Assembly: GCF_900302445.1 (NCBI RefSeq)
Contig: NZ_ONZF01000001.1
Location: 558,001 to 622,000, forward strand
Source of the DNA: Palleronia abyssalis
Lineage (GTDB): Bacteria; Pseudomonadota; Alphaproteobacteria; Rhodobacterales; Rhodobacteraceae
Direction of reading: 5' to 3'
DNA length: 64,000 nucleotides
Positions 60,054-64,000 of this stretch are shown here, piece by piece. Within the stretch, counting starts at the first letter, position 1, and every line of letters starts with the position of its first letter. The position numbers were made by a program, and so were the translations under genes. Below the pieces are notes generated by a model. The model searched no databases. It saw nothing but the letters and a program-made list of their open reading frames with translations, and was not told where the DNA came from.

Positions 60054-60378
60054 GATAATTCCCTCTTTATGTCCCCAAGACCAAGCCTATTGGACCAATT
60101 TGGTTTCACGCGACCCCGATTCTGTGAGCGTTTTCGCAATCATGACTCTGCTTGTTGCCAAAACACAACGAAATCAGGTATTTATAGATCACAGAGCCGT
60201 GATGCCATTGTTAAGCAAAAATTCGCCAATTTCGGGGAACTTTTCGGAAGGGACTGCCAAGGGGCCTTCCTAGGAGATGGATGGCATGGCATACGGAAAG
60301 AGCCTTGGGGAGCAGGGCAAACATCGCGGCGAACGCGAGACAGTAGCAGGTAAACCAAGAAAAACGGGACGTTATCTC
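60054..60378. other. 325-base divergent promoter region
   Basis: Control region of the L,D-transpeptidase and DUF882 genes, richer in A+T than its surroundings. A possible longer N-terminus for the DUF882 gene begins at 60277 (with AGGAG upstream), so part of this stretch may be translated. No other gene is seen. Confidence 0.5.
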
Positions 60379-60936
60379 ATGTTGAACGGAATGACCCGAA
60401 GGGCGCTTCTCGGCGCCTTCGCAGCCACAACCGTGGTCGCCGCACCCACCTATTCCAATGCTTTTGGGCTTCTTCGTGGCGCAGGCGATATTCGCCGAAT
60501 CAAAATGTATAACGGCCGGACCGGCGAATCGATGGATACGATCTACTGGATCGAAGGGCAGTATCTGAAAGACGCGCTGAACGAAGTGAATCACTTCATG
60601 CGCGACTGGCGGAACAATCAGGTCACCAACATCGATACGCGCACCGTCGACATCATGGCAGCCTCGCACAACCTTCTGGATACGACCGAGCCTTTCATGC
60701 TGATCTCGGGCTATCGCAGCCCCGAGACGAACGCGATGCTGCGGGCGCGCTCGTCCGGCGTCGCGAAGAACTCTCGTCACCTGAAGGGCGAAGCTGCCGA
60801 TCTGCGCCTCAAGTCGCGTTCGGTGAACCAGATGTTTCGCGCGGCCTCGGCCTGTGCGGCTGGCGGTGTCGGACGTTACACGTCCTCGAACTTCGTTCAT
60901 ATGGATTGCGGACCCGTCCGGGCCTGGGGAAGCTGA
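60379..60936 (+). CDS. DUF882/YcbK-family M15-like peptidase, Tat-exported
   Basis: A 185-residue protein with a twin-arginine signal (MTRRALLGAFAATTVVAAP). The mature domain is M15_2/DUF882: LISGYRSPETNAMLR, KNSRHLKGEAADLRL (metal-binding H and D), and GVGRYTSSNFVHMDCGPVR (last His). Such proteins are predicted zinc D-alanyl or L,D-type murein peptidases. The ATG at 60379 is preferred because it puts the RR motif near the start; 60277 is an alternative. Its neighbour is an L,D-transpeptidase, so both likely remodel peptidoglycan. Confidence 0.9.
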   Translation: MLNGMTRRALLGAFAATTVVAAPTYSNAFGLLRGAGDIRRIKMYNGRTGESMDTIYWIEGQYLKDALNEVNHFMRDWRNNQVTNIDTRTVDIMAASHNLLDTTEPFMLISGYRSPETNAMLRARSSGVAKNSRHLKGEAADLRLKSRSVNQMFRAASACAAGGVGRYTSSNFVHMDCGPVRAWGS

Positions 60937-60965
60937 TCCCAGCAATTCCTTGAAGATGTGCATCG

Positions 60966-60994
60966 AAAAGGCCCGCTGTCCCGGCGGGCCTTTT
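60966..60994. terminator. Bidirectional terminator
   Basis: A 7-bp perfect stem (60970-60976 with 60984-60990) flanked by AAAA on the left and TTTT on the right can stop both the DUF882 transcript and the convergent hflX transcript. Confidence 0.85.
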
Positions 60995-61033
60995 CGTGTT
61001 CAGGGTGACGATCGTGCCAATATCCGTCGATAA

Positions 61034-62290
61034 TCAAAGGTCGTGGAAGGCGCGGGCCTGTCGCTGGGTCCAGTTCACGGTGACGTGCAGCCCGTCATCG
61101 GCCTGCTCTTCCTCTTCGACCACGCCCTGCTCGTAAAGCCAGGCGCGCCGCTTGCCTGCGGCGAAGGGCAGGACCAGCGCCTTGCGGCTGCGTTTGTCGT
61201 CCAAAGCCTCCTCGACCGCGACCAGAAGGGCATCGACTCCCTCGCCCGTCAGGGCGGACATGGTCTGAACCTCGTCGCGACGGGCGGCCAGATTCGTCAA
61301 CGCGAGGCGATCCTCCTCGGGCAGGCGGTCGGTCTTGTTCCAAACCTCGATCAGGGGAATTTCCTCGCGCACGCCCAGATCGTCCAGGATGCGCGTGACA
61401 TCCTGGGCCTGTTCCTCGGCGCCGGGATGGCTGACGTCGCGGACGTGCAGGATCAGGTCGGCGGCCAGAACTTCTTCCAACGTCGCGCGGAAAGCGGCAA
61501 CGAGCTGCGTCGGCAGATCCGAGATGAAGCCCACCGTGTCCGACAGGATCACCCGCTTGCCATGCGGCAGATCGATGGACCGCATCGTTGGATCGAGCGT
61601 GGCGAACAGCATATCCTCGGCCATGACTTCGGCCCCCGTCAGACGGTTGAACAGCGTGGACTTGCCCGCGTTCGTATAGCCGACCAGCGCGACGATCGGG
61701 AACGGCACCTTGGCCCGGGCGGCGCGGTGCAGTTCGCGGGTCTTGACCACCTTGTCGAGTTGTCGCTTCAGGCGGGTAAGTTGTTCGTCGATGGCGCGGC
61801 GGTCAGCCTCGATCTGCGTCTCGCCGGGACCGCCGACGAATCCAAGTCCACCCCGCTGGCGTTCCAGGTGGGTCCAGGCGCGCACAAGGCGCGTGCGCTG
61901 ATAGCTGAGCGCGGCCATCTCGACCTGGAGCACACCTTCACGGGTGCGGGCGCGATCCGAGAAAATCTCGAGGATCAGGCCAGTCCGATCCAGGATCTTC
62001 ACCCCCCAAGCCTTTTCCAGATTGCGCTGCTGAACCGGGCTGACGGGGCCGTCGATCAGCACGAGGCCGATCTCCTCGGCCTCGAAGACGGCCTTGAGCT
62101 CATCCATCTTGCCGGTGCCGAACAGATGACCGGGGTGGGCGCGCGGAAGGCGCACGATCTGCCCGCCCGCGACCTCCAGTCCGGGCAGGGCATGGCCCAG
62201 CGAGATGGCTTCTTCGAGCGCGGGCGCGGCATCGCGGCGGTCGCGGTCGGTCTGAATGTCGGGGTGCAGCACCCAAGCGCGTGTTGTCAT
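61034..62290 (-). CDS. hflX: Ribosome-associated GTPase HflX
   Basis: A 418-residue GTPase that splits stalled or heat-damaged ribosomes. The N-terminal HflX domain has HLFGTGKMDELKAVFEAEEI, VSPVQQRNLEKAWGVKILDR and GPGETQIEADRRAIDEQLTR; the G domain has Walker A GYTNAGKSTLFN, DTVGFISDLP and NKTD. The ATG at 62290 gives MTTRAWVLHPD and follows hfq by 40 bases; the longer frame starts within that gap. The hfq-hflX order is classic. Confidence 0.95.
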   Translation of the reverse strand: MTTRAWVLHPDIQTDRDRRDAAPALEEAISLGHALPGLEVAGGQIVRLPRAHPGHLFGTGKMDELKAVFEAEEIGLVLIDGPVSPVQQRNLEKAWGVKILDRTGLILEIFSDRARTREGVLQVEMAALSYQRTRLVRAWTHLERQRGGLGFVGGPGETQIEADRRAIDEQLTRLKRQLDKVVKTRELHRAARAKVPFPIVALVGYTNAGKSTLFNRLTGAEVMAEDMLFATLDPTMRSIDLPHGKRVILSDTVGFISDLPTQLVAAFRATLEEVLAADLILHVRDVSHPGAEEQAQDVTRILDDLGVREEIPLIEVWNKTDRLPEEDRLALTNLAARRDEVQTMSALTGEGVDALLVAVEEALDDKRSRKALVLPFAAGKRRAWLYEQGVVEEEEQADDGLHVTVNWTQRQARAFHDL

Positions 62291-62330
62291 GGGGTGGGAA
62301 CGCACCGATGGTGCGGCATGGTTCCGACCG

Positions 62331-62570
62331 TCACTCTGACCCGTCGCCCTCATACAGCTGAATGGGCTGCGACGGCATGATGGTCGAGATCGCGCCCTTG
62401 AACACCAACTGCGATTGCCCGTCGCGACGCAGCAGGACGCAGAAATTGTCGAACCACGTGATGACGCCCTGCAATTTGACGCCGTTGATCAGGAAGATCG
62501 TAACCGGCACCTTGGTCTTGCGCACGTGATTGAGAAACGTTTCTTGTAAATTCTGTTTTTCGCCAGCCAT
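62331..62570 (-). CDS. hfq: RNA chaperone Hfq
   Basis: A 79-residue Sm-like protein: [20 protein letters not shown] (Sm1), [20 protein letters not shown] and the Sm2 motif [18 protein letters not shown]. It forms a hexamer that pairs small RNAs with mRNAs. It lies upstream of hflX in the same direction and downstream of trkH. Confidence 0.97.
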   Translation of the reverse strand: MAGEKQNLQETFLNHVRKTKVPVTIFLINGVKLQGVITWFDNFCVLLRRDGQSQLVFKGAISTIMPSQPIQLYEGDGSE

Positions 62571-62685
62571 CTATTCGCTGTCCCTGGTCCCGTCGTTTCT
62601 TATTGCCCGCCAGCCCGTGCCCGCGAGGGTCGGGCGTGAGTATGGGGGGCAGGACCCGGAACTTCCAGAGAAAATTCCCCGTACG

Positions 62686-64000
62686 TCACCCGCGCCAGAA
62701 ATCGCTGTTGAACAACGCGATGATCGCAAGCGCTTCCAGCCGGCCGATCACCATGACCGCGCCCAGGATCAGGCGTGCGCCGGTCCCCAGCTCGGAATAG
62801 AGAATCGGGTCCTCTCCCCCGACCGCCGCGAGAGGTCCGGTGTTTGACAGCGCCGCGACGGCAAGGATCGTTGCGGCGGAGAAATCGAGCCCAGCAAGGG
62901 ACAACGCCGCCATCGTCGCCGCGATGGTCAAGGCAAAGAGCATGAAGAAAATCCAGGCCACGAACGCCCCCTCGCGGCGCAAGCGGCGGCCCCGCATGCC
63001 CGATCCCCCGACCGAACTGGGATAGACCAGGCGCCCCATCTCGCGCGCGCCATGCTTGTAGAGGGCATAGATCCGCAACAGTTTCACACCCCCTGCCGTC
63101 GTCGCCACACCGCCCCCGATCAGCGACAGACCGACCAGCAAAAGACCCGGCGTCTGCAGGCCGGACCAGAAGCGCGAACTTTCGAAGGCCGCACTTTCCA
63201 GACCCATCGTGGTCAGGAACGACATCGTCGTGAACACCGAGCCCCAGAGCGCGGCCCCCGCCGCAGGCAGGTCGTTCTGCCCCTCGGTCTCGATCGAGCC
63301 GGCGAAATGGCGCACGAACAGGAAGGCCGGGACCAGCACAAGAAGGGTGATCGCCAGCCGCATCTCGGGGTCGCGCAGAAGGACGCCGCGTTCGCGGGTG
63401 ATGAAGTCATTGCGGAAGGTCAGGCGCGAGACTGCGAAGAACAGGAAGCAGAAGATCAGAAGTTCGGACAGGACCGGCAGTCCGGTCCACGGGCCCGGTG
63501 TGATGCCGGAGGTCGACATGGTCGACATCGCCATGATCGCGCCCTCGGTGGCGCCAAGGCCCGTCACCACAAGCCCGATCCAGAGAACCAGCGTCAGCGT
63601 GGCATAGATCGGCGCGACCCGCCCCGCATAACGGCGCAGGCGCTCGCCCGGGCGGCCCGCGCGGCGTTCGCGCAAGGCGGTCCGCCCGGCGGCGGTGACG
63701 TCGGTGGCGATCACCTCGAACCCGCCTAGGTTCAGTGGCGCCAGGATCGCCAGCGCCGAGACCCAGAACAGCAGCCCGCCCATCCATCCCACCATGGCGC
63801 GCCAAAGGTGCAGCGTCGGCGGAAGCTGGTCCGCCCCGGGATAAAGTGTTGCACCGGTGGTGGTCAGGCACGAGATCATCTCGAACCACGAATTCAGGAT
63901 TCGCGCATCCACCAGCGCCTCGCGGAAGGGGACGGCCAGCATCAGCGGCAGGATCAGAAGCGCACCCACAAGGCCCGTCAACTGACCCCGGATCGTGCCG
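62686..64000 (-). CDS. trkH: TrkH-family potassium uptake protein, 5' end beyond window
   Basis: At least 438 codons on the minus strand, open to the right edge; a normal TrkH has ~480-510 residues, so about 50-70 N-terminal residues are missing. Pore-loop selectivity segments are visible: SCLTTTGATLYPGADQLPPT, STMSTSGITPGPWTG, TTMSFLTTMGLE and ALSNTGPLAAVGG, with multiple membrane helices between. It imports K+ with a TrkA regulatory partner, which is not in the window. Confidence 0.92.
   Translation of the reverse strand, partial: GTIRGQLTGLVGALLILPLMLAVPFREALVDARILNSWFEMISCLTTTGATLYPGADQLPPTLHLWRAMVGWMGGLLFWVSALAILAPLNLGGFEVIATDVTAAGRTALRERRAGRPGERLRRYAGRVAPIYATLTLVLWIGLVVTGLGATEGAIMAMSTMSTSGITPGPWTGLPVLSELLIFCFLFFAVSRLTFRNDFITRERGVLLRDPEMRLAITLLVLVPAFLFVRHFAGSIETEGQNDLPAAGAALWGSVFTTMSFLTTMGLESAAFESSRFWSGLQTPGLLLVGLSLIGGGVATTAGGVKLLRIYALYKHGAREMGRLVYPSSVGGSGMRGRRLRREGAFVAWIFFMLFALTIAATMAALSLAGLDFSAATILAVAALSNTGPLAAVGGEDPILYSELGTGARLILGAVMVIGRLEALAIIALFNSDFWRG

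Noticed and set aside
61043-62380. Long plus-strand frame opposite hflX
   Set aside because: Antisense shadow; hflX motifs on the minus strand are complete.

Overview
The window is high-GC chromosomal DNA of an alphaproteobacterium, most likely a Rhodobacterales (Roseobacter/Paracoccus-type) bacterium. The evidence is a C4-pathway ALA synthase (hemA), the scpA-scpB-nagZ-SPOR-argS-rnd run, a KDO gene trio next to a KpsF-type isomerase, an IalB-family protein, an hflX-hfq-trkH run and an lpxD/ACP/ketosynthase cluster. All assignments come from reading motifs and gene context; no database search was possible.

Layout. 1-17.3 kb is core chromosome: partial rodZ-like gene, hemA, M20 peptidase, nucleoside hydrolase, GNAT, CAP and CBS proteins, selO, fasciclin, scpB/scpA/nagZ/SPOR/argS/rnd, a CoA-binding protein, rlmB and tRNA-Tyr. 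About 17.34-45.27 kb is a ~27.9 kb integrated mobilizable element abutting the 3' end of tRNA-Tyr. 45.3-64 kb is core chromosome again: a glycosyltransferase-like gene, kdsD-kdsB-kdsA, a decayed TetR/MFS pair, a beta-hydroxyacid dehydrogenase, penicillin acylase, NUDIX, ialB, ketosynthase/ACP/lpxD, an L,D-transpeptidase, a DUF882 protein, hflX, hfq and partial trkH.

The element. Its left end carries a large serine recombinase whose frame has no stop before the junction and runs on through the antisense of tRNA-Tyr into rlmB. The right end carries mobC and a MOBP-like relaxase. A 7-bp core (CCACCAT) occurs at both ends. Joining the ends there keeps the recombinase frame open, giving a ~551-residue protein that stops just inside mobC, so the excised circle would place recombinase-mobC-relaxase in one tightly packed run. 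Cargo and transfer genes include: a five-gene operon with a membrane-segment-less TraG/VirD4-type coupling protein, a periplasmic von Willebrand A protein and membrane partners, but no type IV secretion channel; an IS3-family insertion; two secreted DUF1566 paralogues; a four-gene, translationally coupled operon (unknown 187-aa protein, QueC/QatC-like PP-loop enzyme, XRE-ImmA metallopeptidase, PIN nuclease) that looks like an undescribed defence or toxin system; a cytosine methyltransferase/Vsr/MvaI-BcnI endonuclease/PD-(D/E)XK operon; an ArdC antirestriction protein; a RES-domain toxin; and several small genes behind long untranslated leaders.

Other points: a 34-bp conserved intergenic motif, always preceded by a perfect hairpin of different sequence, lies just 3' of selO and rnd; two candidate small RNAs or an attenuator lie upstream of ialB; three ~78-bp imperfect tandem repeats lie next to the QueC/ImmA/PIN operon.
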